The notes beneath the pieces are model-generated. The model was not told where the DNA came from. It searched no databases and saw nothing but the letters and a program-made list of their open reading frames with translations. A program made the translations under genes and the position numbers. DNA of 64,000 bases from the NCBI GenBank assembly GCA_947579665.1, contig OX388344.1:13758346-13822345 (forward strand), written 5' to 3'. Every line of letters starts with the position of its first letter. The stretch's first letter is position 1. This DNA is from Sympetrum striolatum. Taxonomy: Eukaryota; Arthropoda; Insecta; Odonata; Libellulidae. This document shows, one piece after another, positions 10,935-23,474 of this stretch.

Positions 10935-12300
10935 AAAGGGGGATAGGGTGCATCGTTAGAAGAAAAGTATATATCCTTAATTGATACGTGGTACGTAATT
11001 CACTTTTCTGGCTAAAAATGGTTCAATTTCATTCCAGCAAATACTCAATGATAAATGCAAAGGAAGCATTACTATAATGGTTAAGGAAAGGTTCTGTAGC
11101 TAAATCACTCAGTCGTCAATTTTGTTGGTAAACATCACATTGGAGGGGCAGGATTCGCTTCCTCCAAACCATAAGAAGAACATTTTACCAAATTCCTCAT
11201 GAATATGTAATTTCATGAACCTCGGGAAATAGTCATTTTATAAAATGAAGAATTCTCTATGATTAACATTATTTTCATATTTGTTTAAGCTTTAGCTGAA
11301 ACAGAAGTCATCCCAGAGATGTTGAATTTACTCGTTGATATTACTATAGAAAATTATGATAATTTTTAAAGGCTTCAACAAAGTTACCTTCGATATACTA
11401 AAAAAACTACACCGCCTATTTTGGGAGTACTATTTTACTCTATTCTACTAATATTCTTCATTCATTCAATCGCAAATACATGGAATTAAACATCACGTTT
11501 ACTCGTCGATTTCAAAGTGTGTGTAGATGCATGAACTATTTACGTCACCTGTTATAGGAACCCCTTTTCGTGAGCATAAATCGTAGTCATATGGAGTATG
11601 AATGCAAAGAGTGATGGAATCTTTAAGTAGGAACTACAAACATCATGTATCGTTTGAAAATAATTTCTCCCTTATATACCCGTAATTAAGCTCTGTAAGT
11701 TTGCTATCGTATCAGTTAATTTAGGTAAATTGTTACCAAATTTATTGCAGGGGAAATACATCACTATCCAAACGCCAACGGCCACATATTGAAGGCTAAA
11801 TTACCCGGGGCAACGTAATAAGCCTCTAACATCACCTTCAAATTACTAATTACTGAACATGAACTGGGCATACAATGCCAAAGACGTGTTACATATATAA
11901 GGAACCGGATTTCGACAAGCCTGAAATAGTTCGTATCATAAAAACGCTGGAATTATCCTCAGGAATTTCAAGAAATTAAAAGTTTAGTGATTAGTTTAGT
12001 AATTTCCAATGCTGGCCATACATATAAGGACCTTTAGCCCTTTTCTTGTGTTCTTCTTCAACCTCATCAAATTAGAGAAAAGCTCATGGCAGAAAGTTTC
12101 CTTAGAAGCTGGTAACTGCATCACTTTGAAGAGCATGTAAATGACTCTCATCTAGCCAATAGAAAATGGGGGACCTTCGGATATTGGCAGCAGCTGCGTG
12201 GAGCAACAAGCTTCCCGGGATGCACCCATGCATACCACTTGTTCACTTAATATGTGCGATGGGTAGGCGCTCTTGGCCGTGGCCATAGGTAAATCTGTGA
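10935..12300. other. AT-rich non-coding stretch
   Basis: No gene or repeat recognised. Confidence 0.5.
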
Positions 12301-12339
12301 GGACAATTACCCAGCGAAGGGAGAGTAACGCCCTTTGCA

Positions 12340-12400
12340 TAGCAAGGGAGAAAGGAGAAAGTGGGGGAGGAGGAGGATGAAGCAAAGGGTAGGGGAGACA
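12340..12400 (+). repeat. polypurine tract upstream of the candidate exon
   Basis: Nearly pure A/G on the plus strand (for example GTGGGGGAGGAGGAGGATGA), ending about 30 bp before the candidate exon region. It parallels the polypurine tract that precedes the TATA promoter at 48.85 kb. Confidence 0.7.
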
Positions 12401-12429
12401 GATGAAATCTTGTAGAGGTGTAGCGGAAG

Positions 12430-12584
12430 AGGCCATTGAGTGGTGGGGTGGATCCCTCCCTCCGTTAGCCTACTTTTGGATCTCCGAGACGGCTCTTCAC
12501 AGTGGTCGAGAGAGAGTGAGAAGTGCAGAGCCTCTGGAAGGAAGAGCTGCATCGAAAAGGGTGAAGAGCAGAGGGCCCACGCAG
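12430..12584 (+). other. candidate non-coding first exon with strong donor
   Basis: A GC-richer block includes GAGACGGCTC and GTCGAGAGAGAGTGAG (a GAGA-type stretch) and ends at ACGCAG|GTAAGA, a near-consensus donor (intron would begin at 12585). There is no TATA box, and frames crossing the block show no known motif, so a 5' UTR exon is more likely than a coding one. The next good acceptor I found on this strand is at 29111, just before the GMC coding exon. Joining the two would give that gene an intron of about 16.5 kb. The donor is visible; the exon start and the pairing are inference. Confidence 0.4.
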
Positions 12585-15500
12585 GTAAGAAATGTTTCTT
12601 CTCTTTTGTGGCGACCGATCCTAACATCTGTTGCTCCCGATCGCTCTTCGCTGCACATTTAACTCCAAACATCTTCTTAGATATGTTGCGTCTCCAGCTC
12701 TGTTAATTGTTCAACACATGTTTGACTAGTGATACCGCAAACATAGTTGAGTTAACAATTCATAATTAACCATCGTGTCAGTGCTTCCAACCGGTTTACC
12801 GCGGCACGCAGGATCATCGTGGACTCGTGGTGTGCCTCATTGTATCCCGCGTGGTTTGCCTCTAATTGTGCTTCACATATACGTTTCGTATTCCGAAGTA
12901 TTTTATCGTAAATAAAGCATCGCATTATGTCGTAAACATTCCGTACAACAGTGTTCAACTTTATTCCAATCTGAATTCAGTCTGCAACAAACAAATGAAA
13001 GGTTGAGTGCGCCGGGGAGGAAAAGAGGTTGGGAAATATTGTTCCCTGAGCTCCAGCTGAGAACTACTGTAATTATCACTGAAAAATTACGTCATCAGTG
13101 GAGTAGGAGTTAGAGAAGGAATTTAGAGACAAAGCAGAAGATGTATCACAGAACTTCTTGACCGGCACTTCATTATGCGATACACTCAGATGAATTACTT
13201 GGAATTTTCAACGCTGTTTTTCATTCTTTTTTATCATTTATCTCAATTAAAAACGACACTACCAAAGCAGGTTTAAGTGAGCTGTGAAATAAAAGCTTGG
13301 GAAGTAACATCATTATGAATGATGGCAGTTGATAAAATCATAATCACGGTGTAATTTATTTCTCACAAACGGAAAAACTTAATCATTATATGTAAGCATA
13401 AATCTTCCCGAGCACGGAATCTAATTATGCCGTAACATTCTAGGTCATTCAAAAATGCATTCATCAAAAACATTCTCAGCTGCATAATCAAATAAGTAAT
13501 GGAGATACTAAACCGTTTTTGCTACCGTTCCCTTCGATAAGGAAGAGCATGAATGAAAAACATACATATTTACAAAATTAAAGATCGATGAAAAATATAG
13601 CCTAAAAGACATCAATTTTATACACAAGAAAAGTAAATAAGCAAGCAAAACCTAAGATTTATAGTGGCTAAATTATCCATAGCAATAGGTTTGAAAGGAA
13701 ATTATTTTCACTTCCTATGGAAGTTCGATTGTGACTGACTGTAGTGAAAGTAAGAGGGAAAAAGTGAAAGAGCATTCGATTCTCTTACCGGTGATTGGTT
13801 AAACATCTGAATAAATTTACAACTCGTGACTTTCGATTGGTGAATTAACCGGTGAAGCAGTAAACGCTTCGCGGTCAAATTGAAGCATTAATCAAGGAAA
13901 ATTTATTATCAACAGCTTTTTCCTCGAAATAAGCACTGTTATAGTACGGGAAGCTATTACACTACGCACAATCAAAAGTTTTCTGCGTCGCACACTCACT
14001 TCTGTACCATTTGATAAACATAAATCTTTCAGATTATCTAACAATGTAAGTAGTTGAATCAATATCAAATAATAGCTTTCGTGTAAACATACCGACAGCA
14101 ATTGAAAATTATACAGTAACACAAACATACATATTAAGATGAACATAAATTCAAAATACAACGAAATACAGTTGAATGCGAAATAAAATATCTCTGACGT
14201 TGCATTACAGCTCACGTTACATTATCACAGATGCATTATATCACAAACTGCTGGCTACAGTTCCATAATATTTTCTACCAATTAAAATCGTAATGGAAAA
14301 AATAAAAACAAATACTTCACATGAGAGACAAATGACCATCCCATCAAATGGTTCAGTCGGAATTTGTTGAATATCCCAGAAAATCAGTTGATACACTTCC
14401 ATTTAGAGTGCGATCAGAATGAATTTCACATACGAAAATTGAGAGGGAGATCGAAGGAAGTCCTTTCACAAACTAATTAGGAGGGATTGCTACTTGTTTG
14501 TATTGTAGTGTTTGCAGCTGGAAATCAATGGGATTTCCAAATGCTGATACATGATATTTACAAATACATCACGCAAGAGTAATGCAACAGAGACTGGAAG
14601 CTTAGCTCGATTTCCTTGGATACGAAGCTGATGTAATACGATTTGACCTTTGAATTCAGAAACAGACGAAAAATAGTGCATTTTAAAGAATGGTACGGAG
14701 AGATTTGAGTGCTTCACAGAGTATACACTTACCGTTCTAAATTGCACAATTTACTAAGTTTATTTTATTTTATCATTTCATGTGTAGTGTTGATGTAAGA
14801 AATAGATTTTTAATTTTTAAGCCAATTTTTATCCTTAATTAAAATCAGCGTGAACACTTTAAATTAAGGTACAAAGTGGCAGACTGGAAAGAAAATTGCA
14901 TTTTATAAGTGAAATTAATAATAAATATAAAATCTGAAGAAATACTGGAAGGTATACAAAAAGTATATATGTGCATAATATTAATAGTAACTGGAAATAA
15001 AGAAAGAAGGGAAATATGGAATATTACGGAAACCACATGACCATTACCAAATAGCCAAGTATCACATTTTGCTGCCACGCCTACTTCGGTCTACAGTAGC
15101 GGTCACATTTCGGTGGCTTCTCCACATCAATTCGCCGCTACACCGAAATTGATAGAAGAGAAAATTCTTCAAATTCATTGACACGCATTCCTACCGAATA
15201 GTTGGATTCATTAGAACACGAATAAAATTCCAATTCCGAAACCTATTATTTCCTGGAATTTCAGCTAAGATTTACAAGACTAGAAAGAGCATTTGGTGGC
15301 CACTTTCCCAAAAGCGCAGGACAGAGAAAGTTAAAACCGATGAATTCCGGACTGAGCTATGAAGGCAAACTGTAGAAAATTGGTGTCAAGATCGCATTTG
15401 TTAGAGGATTAATCTAAACATAGAATTCTATAAAAAGCCATCATTCCTGGAAACAGATGACCTATCGAAAAGAAATTCATAACGGGCCTTACACTACCAA

Positions 15501-18500
15501 CAGATTTCTCTTGAGTTTATTTTCGCTTCGAAACTCGAGCAGTGGACCAAATCGTGGAGAGCGATCTCGTTTGCCACCAAATTATCTCAAACTTTATCAC
15601 ATCACAAAATATATTCATCCTTCAAATAGACATCAGGAACTTTTCCGACGATTATTTTCTTAAATACCACACTTTGCGGACTTCTTATAATTTAACTCTC
15701 GAAATGTACTTTCAAAAGAAAGAAATATGTCGTGCATCAATATCCTTAAGTCATAAAATATGAAGAATACTAAATAATTAGAAATAGATTCATAGATTAC
15801 AATTCAGCATAGCGCTTTTTAACCTAAAAAATCCAGAGATGTAAACCAAAATAAGTTAAGTCACGCATTATCATAATACACTACGATACCATAAAACTTT
15901 TACTGAGCACCACTACCGTGCTCATGATAATTCAATAGGAAATACGCAAAATATCTTTTTTGATAACATCTAACAATCACTTTACATTATTTGTTGTAGA
16001 CCTTTTGCATGATTCACGAGTAGTACCTTCCAATGTCTTCCGATGGATTAGTGAAGAACAGTTCTAAACAAATAAATTGATTATTCACTTGAAAATTACA
16101 TTTTTTAATAAGGAGTAAAAAAGTTTGACTGGCAGGTAACAGGAAAATCGTCAAAACAAAAGATTAATTTAATAGAATGGCATTTAATTGCCTAAACCAC
16201 AGCATGGATGATTTTTTCAGATATATCATTTTTTTGCACTCTTCGAAATTATAACATCCTTACTAAGATAAATTTGAACGCAAACGAAAACACAGAGTGC
16301 TCAATTTGATCCTATTTCTTGACATCAGCCTTAAGAGGGCAAAATATATTACTGCACTGAATTAAAATTTTCTTCGCATTCATTAAATTTTAATATCTCT
16401 CCGGAGAGCTAAAACGAAAGAGGCTACGTGAACTATGCAAACGCAATGTTGAGGATTGTGCTCACATTACCGCTTAGCAAGGTATTCGAGAAAACGATAG
16501 TTGGCTCGAATGAAGTATGACATGACTCATCTAATTTTAATAATGGCATATAATGGATTCTGTAAGCCGATTCCCTAAAGCAAAAGAGAGAAACGTAAAC
16601 AACGTCTTCGATGATAAAACATATATTTCTTCAATATTAAGTATTTAATTGATAAAGGTAAATGGCAGGATAGACAATACAAAGTAACCATCGTAAGAAA
16701 TATGTATATATGCATCAATACATTTGCAAACACAGGAATGGGTGACTACGAAAAGAAAAATGGGCGTATTAATTATAAATGTATTTATTACAGTGATCTC
16801 ATAAAAGAAAAGATTCATGAACAGCATAGAGCTGGATAGCATTAAACGGAGGAAAACTAGCAATTACTTAAGTAATTTAACAATAGTCAGATACGAAACT
16901 CAAGGAAAGTGTATCTGCCATAGAGATGAGCGCGATGGAAGGCAATCGAAGAATAACAAAGATCCAAAGTCGCCTTCCGCCTCTTCCACACTCTTCCAAC
17001 GCAATACAATTTCATCATTTACCATCGTCACTAGCTATAGATAATTTGTATACAATTATCACCATTTTTTAAATGATGCAGTTTACAATTAAGTGAAATT
17101 TGGCGAAGCGGGCACAAGCTCATTCTCGAATGTACGGTTAACATTTAAAAACCGCAATAACTCAATTAGCTTTGGCAATTCCCCAGATTAGAATAACAGT
17201 GCCAACTAGTTTCGAAGAATGCATCGTCATTATCAGACCTGCGGCTAATCTGTAGGAAAATAAAAGGTAATGAATTTGTCAGTATTTCAAACTTGATTTT
17301 CTTCAAGAGACGTACGCTATATGTTTCAATAATTTCGCTAATTGTTTCAGAGATTACATACATTAAATAATTTCTACTCCAATGACGTTTTCCATTGATT
17401 TCATACAAAATAGTTTTCAATTATGAATACATAATGGATAATATATATAAATAAAGAGATAATTGTTTCTAATGGCCATTAAAACTGGAGTTCCATTAGT
17501 TACAACGAAGTATGGTTCTTTCTTCCCTTCGTGAAAGTTTTCGCAAAGAAACCAAAGAATAAGTAATTTACAACATGAAATCGATCTCCAAAAAGTAGAA
17601 ACAGAGTTGCAATAGAGCTCATTACATAAATCTTGAATATTAATTTCCTAACATAATGACAAAAAGGCAAATACACGCTACCGAATCAGTTGATCTTGCT
17701 TGAGTGTTAATTGATTGGCTAAAGCAACCGCCCGGTAATTGGGTAATCCGAGTCCTGGCAATTTTAACCTCATTATTCAATGGAAAAAGAACAACAGATG
17801 AAGTAAACGCATAATTGAGACTAAATCGTCGTCCCTTACTGCATTATTGAAAAAGGGTAAATACCAAGACTTATACAAATTGATTCAAACGTCTTCATCC
17901 GAAATGATCGCGAAAACAGTTGAAACACATTTCTATCGTGGACACAGTTGATATCTACCCATTGATACAAAGTAAAATATTCCTTTGCATACAGCGATTC
18001 ATTGGAGCCTCCTCTTGCTGGAAGGTGCGTCGAAAGCAATGCTCAGGGTCGTTTCACAGCATTAAAAGCCTCTCACTTTGATAGCTCTCCGAACGCTCGA
18101 AGTCCTCTGACAATGACCTCTATCCCGAGGGGACTAGAGACCACTAGAGCGAACATATATGCCTGTTCACTATTCCCACTTTTCAGGGAAAGCTTTAGAT
18201 CCTCAGTTGAAGATTGTGCAGAATATGAAAATCCGAGACAGTAGCATGAGTAATAATAGTTGCATATTTTGATAAATGATGTCAATTAGATGTCAGATGA
18301 ATAATTACATTTCCATAATGTGACAAACAACTTTTCCAAAAACAAAAATATTGAAGTTTTTCCTCGATAAACCTAGACTTTAATCGCGAAATGGATTGCA
18401 ACCATTTATTGGAAAGCTCTAAAGGGAGTTCATATCCGTGGCGTGACTTTTCCGTTTCTCTGGAATGGTATATTGGTAGCTGAAATAATTGACGCAACGG

Positions 18501-18822
18501 CCAAGATGCATAAAAGCAATTTATAAGGCACAAGTCGTCGGTTGGCAAGACACGAAACCGACATAAATATTTTCCGCTGACTGAATAAAAAGGATATTTG
18601 CTTCTCTCTCAAGCGTTCCATTCGTGTGGCTTAGATAATAATCGAGATGCGGTAGCAAGGAGAAATTTTCTGATTTTCCGTATTTATTAATAAAAATGAC
18701 GCAAATGTATTCGACATCGAATGAAAGCCTTTATCATTGATTTTATGATATTTTAAAAGGATAAATTCTTTTGGAATAATGATTAAAAGTAAAGAATAAT
18801 TGGAAGAAAAATTGTAGGAGAG

Positions 18823-18850
18823 ACTGGGACTCGAACCCAGAATTTTCACT
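18823..18850 (-). repeat. solitary tRNA T-arm-like sequence
   Basis: On the minus strand CTGGGTTCGAGTCCCAG forms a perfect 5-bp T-stem with a consensus box B loop. No D-arm or box A is found at the required distance, so this is a fragment of a tRNA or tRNA-derived repeat, not a gene. Confidence 0.5.
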
Positions 18851-18854
18851 TGGC

Positions 18855-20250
18855 GCTCGAAGGTGTGTGCGGTTTATAAAATTGTAATAATTCGTCTTTA
18901 TTTATGGGCGTACATTAGTAAATATTGACCATTTCATACCGTAATGTTTTTTCAAACACACACCAACAAAGAAGCGCTAACCAGGACCTCAGCGTTGCCA
19001 AACAAGAGCACAAACCATCATGCTACCGAGAGCAAATGCTGTACTCTTTAAACCGATTCGAATTAAAGCAACTAACTTTCATTTCAAACGACAAATATGT
19101 CAATGGAAAATTTTCATTTGATCGAAAAATAATCTCCGGAGCCCAAAGAGAAAAACTCCACTGATTTAGCCGCATCAATTTTTTTCGAAGTTCATTTTCT
19201 AGACAGCAACCCTTCCGTGAAGAGAAGGTGAAAACGCTTCCAATAAATTTCCAACTGAAACTGATCGGCTTCTCTCATTTACCCGTGCGCTTTCTTTCTC
19301 CGGACGATAAATGAGTTCATACGCCTATTTTATGGCGTATGAATAGGGGAAAATAAAAAGTAATCGCCTCAAAAGCGCCGAAACATTTCCTATCTTTCGC
19401 GTGACAAATCTCGATTCCAGAAACTCAATTCTTCCAAACCGTCAGCCGAAATCTTTTGGTAAAAGCCTAAAACATTGGATTCCCTACGGCGTTTCAGCAG
19501 AGGCAGCTTAGATTTCATGAAGAAGATATTATATTGAAAATTACACCACTCAAAGATTGACGATCAAAATGAGCTCTACAGAAGCGTGATGTGAAAAATA
19601 GAGCAGGAAACAAAACATTTTATGCGTGAGATTCAGCGATATTTGCGATTGCGATCTTCGATTCGGAAAATTGACATCGTCGAAGAATTCCTTTCCATTG
19701 CCTCGATTCAGAGTGAAACGAAAATAAAACATATTTGGCGATTTTGGTACATATAACTGAAAGTACCCGCTGTGCATTAAATATTTATAAAATAAGATAT
19801 AATCCAACTTTCCGGTGAAACTTCAGCTGAGCAACCACATTCCAAGTAGAACTGCTTATTTGCATAAACTGGAGACGTAATAAAAATGCTTACAAGCACA
19901 GGATTTAACGAGGTATGCTTCCATCATTACGATGAAATCAAAATAAGAATATTTAGTTATAAAATAAACAACAAAACGCCCCTCGAATCGCTACAGTTAT
20001 TTGCCTTAAAATATTCCCACGAGATTGCGGAATCGAGATCTTTAAAAAGATTCAAGATGAGAAAACATTGGCGAGGAGAATTTACGTTACAGCCATGATT
20101 TAGAGATAAAATCAAAATGGTATTTTTTCAAAAATGACCCCAACACAAATAACGAATTGTTTTTATGTCTAATCAAGAGAAGTTGTATCAGGATTCTCCA
20201 ACTAGTTTTGAGTATACAAGGGAAAATAATAATTTTTATATTATATAATT
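18855..20250. other. intronic stretch with one short perfect hairpin
   Basis: TTCATACGCC at 19316-19325 and GGCGTATGAA at 19334-19343 pair perfectly around an 8-nt loop. Otherwise nothing is recognisable. Confidence 0.5.
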
Positions 20251-20256
20251 GATTAC

Positions 20257-20460
20257 CGGCCTTGGTGGCCGAGTGGATCCACCTAAGCTATCGCTTCTAC
20301 CCCAAGGTCCCGGTTCCGAGTCCCGGCTGATCGGATTTTTCCGATTCAGGGAATGGTCGTGTGTGTTCGTTGTTGCCTCGGTGAAGCACCTCCTGAAAAG
20401 TTCAGTGGAGCTTAGGGGGACTTCGCCGGTGAAAGGCAACAGCAGATACGCATAACAAAA
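20257..20460 (+). repeat. tRNA-derived SINE
   Basis: The head reads GGCCTTGGTGGCCGAGTGG, with box A TGGCCGAGTGG. Box B-like GGTTCCGAGTCCC follows near 20312, a layout close to tRNA-Leu or tRNA-Ser. A roughly 130-bp unrelated body follows, beginning GATCGGATTTTTCCGATTC, and runs to about GGCAACAGCAGATACGC. No poly(A) tail or clear target-site duplication is seen. The block is much GC-richer than its surroundings, as expected for an inserted SINE. Confidence 0.8.
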
Positions 20461-20802
20461 TTTACAGATAACGTTACAGTAGGACTCCAAAGAGGGAAGT
20501 TTTTCTCAATCTCGTCTCCAACTACGTCATCAAATGAATTCGATAATGTTCTCATGCCACGACATGCATATCGACATTATCATCGTGCGTCAGACGAGAA
20601 ATAAATACGTATTAAGATCGAATAGAAATGCATCGTCGTTAATTATTGGAGTGGATCGAACGCGGATACCTCAAGGAGAGCGCAAACATGAAACGATTTT
20701 TTTTTCGGAGGAGCATTTTTCGATCCAACGCGCTAAACCAGTTTCACAGTCCACGGAGTGAAACTGCGCCAGAATTCGCGGCCAAGATCGACCGCGGTCC
20801 AC

Positions 20803-20880
20803 GGACGAGTGGCTGAGATAGGTTCACGCTCTCTCACTCTGACAAGCCGTTAGAACGCGGTTTCAAGGACTCCTGTTGTT
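20803..20880 (+). repeat. second tRNA-like (class II) head
   Basis: GACGAGTGGCTGAGATAGG (box A-like) is followed by GCGGTTTCAAGGACTCC (box B-like with small insertions), with an extended middle as in tRNA-Leu or tRNA-Ser. It lies about 350 bp downstream of the SINE at 20257. The mismatches exclude a functional tRNA gene. Confidence 0.5.
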
Positions 20881-20884
20881 TCTT

Positions 20885-21844
20885 TAGACTTATTTGAAGA
20901 TAGTACAAAATGCAAAATTATCTTAAGGCATTATTGACTTCTAGAGCCAACTTCGCTATGAAGAAAAGGAATACTATCTTCTCATATTAAAGTTCGCTCC
21001 TCAAAACGGTTCAGGTAAAATACTAAAAGACCGGCATACATTAATTTACCGAAATAAGTCTGCACCTTCTGAAATGAACGATATTTTTTCCTTGTTATTT
21101 TAAGACACTTTTGTTCCTCTAAGTTACTTTAGTGACGTCTAGAATGCAAAAATTTCGTTTCGATGGTTAAATAATGATCAGGTCTTACTACGCTAACTCT
21201 GACGAAGATTTTCAAGCTTCAGTTGGGGAAAATTCTTGATTTTAATTCTGTGTACGTTAGCTGGATCTTATTTTCCTATAATTTGGCTGCATTCCAACCT
21301 TTTCACTTAATATGAATCGATCAAACTAAATCGGGAAATCAAAGTGGACATTAAATTTGATGAAAACAGTTCCTCCACACTGCCTATTCGGCGAATTACC
21401 TGTTACGGAATCAATCTGTTTCTCTCATCGCCTTTGATTCATGACTTATACTCTCTTTTTATATTTTTTAAAATTTACTTTCGTTTTTGATTTTTTTTTT
21501 TTAATTTCACCCAAAATGAATATCTTAATAAAAGGATGTACACTTAACAAGTCAGTTATTCTGGTAACAAACATTTTATATAATTTCTTGCATCTCATTC
21601 TTGATTTTCTGTATATATTATATGTGAAAAACCTTTTCACGTTTATTTTCTGATATAAATTCATGGGGAAAAAATGCAATGGTTAGAATCGGCGTCATAA
21701 CATATAAGCTAAGTAATAAGTATAATAGTATAAGTCAGGTAATCCTAGTCTACTAAAATTTTATTAGATGATGATCTTTATGTATGATTTCCGGTCTATA
21801 ATTTTTTAGTAATTGATTTTGAACAGATAAAATATTTCTTAATT
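20885..21844. other. intronic AT-rich stretch
   Basis: Nothing recognisable apart from short frames on both strands. Confidence 0.5.
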
Positions 21845-22410
21845 GGAGCACGCATATTCAAAATATCTGCGGCAAAGCAATTAAAAGGCTTGGCTACGTA
21901 AAGCGTATTGTCGGTAAATGTGATGAAAAGGTGAGAGAGCGATGTTATTTTACCTTGGTCAGACCCTTTCTGGAATATGCGGCAAGTATATGGGATCCGG
22001 CGGATGAAACGTGTACTCGCGAACTCGAGAAATGCAGCGTAAAGCGGTTCGTTTTGTTAAGAAATGCTATGATAAAAAAGCAAGCGTTACAAAAATGCTG
22101 TCAGACGTAGGTTGGGAATCCTTGAAAGAAAGGAGATTGGAAGCTAGGCTGCGTTTGCTTAATAAATTCAGGGAAACTACATTTTCGGAAGATACAATCG
22201 GTATCATTCAACCCCCCTGCTACCTCGGTCAATCCGATAATGACCGTATGTTAAGAGAAATAGATGCTAGGACGAATCGTTTTAGAGATTCATTCTTTCC
22301 GTGAACGATACGCGACAATAACCGAGTACAGAAGTAGTTTAGATTAACTGGTGTTTACACCCCCTGCCACATGCCGAATGTCGGCTTGTAGGGTATGAAT
22401 GTAGATGTAG
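21845..22410 (+). mobile_element. non-LTR retrotransposon 3' end, copy 1 (reverse transcriptase C-terminus plus 3' UTR)
   Basis: Translation gives the C-terminal part of a Jockey/CR1-type reverse transcriptase. It begins ICGKAIKRLGYVKR, passes through the family hallmark LVRPFLEYAASIWDP, then MQRKAVRFVKK and GWESLKERR, and ends RFRDSFFP. One base is lost near 22029 (GAGAAATGCAG), shifting the frame between the two halves. A TGA follows FFP where related elements read on through FFPR.IR. The 3' UTR contains a short hairpin (GCCG...CGGC, about 22373-22385) and ends in GAATGTAGATGTAG at 22410. The 5' part of the element is absent, as usual for LINEs truncated at insertion. Confidence 0.85.
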
Positions 22411-23084
22411 GTGTTAATTTAATGAAACTTTAAACACGATAAAATCAGATAAATGTAAAATACTAAAAAGCGTATGTTTCTCACCTATGTTCTCTTAAAA
22501 AGCGGTTTTAAAATACATTCAGTATTGATTAAAAATTGCACAGAAACTACAGATATATTACGCCAAATTCTTTGCATGCAGTAAATATGTGGCAGGAAAA
22601 ACACCAAAGAGAAGATAATATGAATAATTTACATTAAAGATATACAGCAAAAGATACTTGAAGAGATTCGAGAAGCAAATTGGAACATTTTCTTTATTTT
22701 TTCTTCGAAAACGATAAATCCGTGGTTAACGAGATAAGCCAGCTACTTCCTTTCATCGCTGTGGAATCGCATTCGTCACTCTTTTCGCTATAATTTCCAT
22801 TTTTGGGTAATTGAGCGTAACTACAAGCATTTACATCGAATCACTGATTTTCCTTCACTTCTTAAAGTCGGATCCCAGACACACTTTCCTTCCTTTTTAC
22901 GGACCCGACTTCAGTCACGTTGTCTCTGAGCTTTCTATTCTGAACGAATCTTTAGCTTCCGTGCTCTGTGTACATCGATCAACATAAATATATGCTCAAC
23001 ACTTAACATGCCAGCGCTCGGTTCTGAATGCTAAATGTATCTAAATAAGGTTCAAAAATGTACGAGAATGCACTCAAAGAAGTA

Positions 23085-23470
23085 GTACTCGACGAATATT
23101 TACAGCGATCGGAATATAGTATATAAAACTGAACCCATGAACTCGAGAAAGTGCAGCTCGAGACGTTACGTTTTGCTATAAAAAGCAAGAGATACAAAAT
23201 TGTCTGAGAGGCAGGTTGGGAATTTTTTAAAGAGAGGAGATTATTAGCTATGCTGCGATTGGTTGAGAAATTTAGGGATAGTGAATTTGCGAGAGAACCT
23301 GTAACAAGTGACTTCGACGAATCCGATAATGAGCGTAAATTAAGAGAAACAGATGCAAGGACAAGTCGTCAGATTGATTCTTTCCGTGAACGATACGCAG
23401 TTATATCATATCAATAAGATGTGTGATTCGAGTGCCTGCATCCCCTGCCATACGCCGACAGGGTTTTAAT
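23085..23470 (+). mobile_element. same LINE family, copy 2 (more decayed)
   Basis: The stretch ACTCGAGAAAGTGCAG through GAATTTTTTAAAGAGAGGAG, the conserved AATCCGATAATGAGCGTAAA, and TTTCCGTGAACGATACGC align with copy 1 but carry several indels and stops. The 3' UTR hairpin motif CCCTGCCATACGCCGACAGGG follows. The terminal ATGTAG repeat is lost. Copy 2 shares the TGA after FFP with copy 1, so the two probably derive from the same subfamily. Confidence 0.8.
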
Positions 23471-23474
23471 GAAA

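Noticed and set aside
18823..18850. possible tRNA gene
   Set aside because: Only the T-arm is present; no box A or acceptor pairing.
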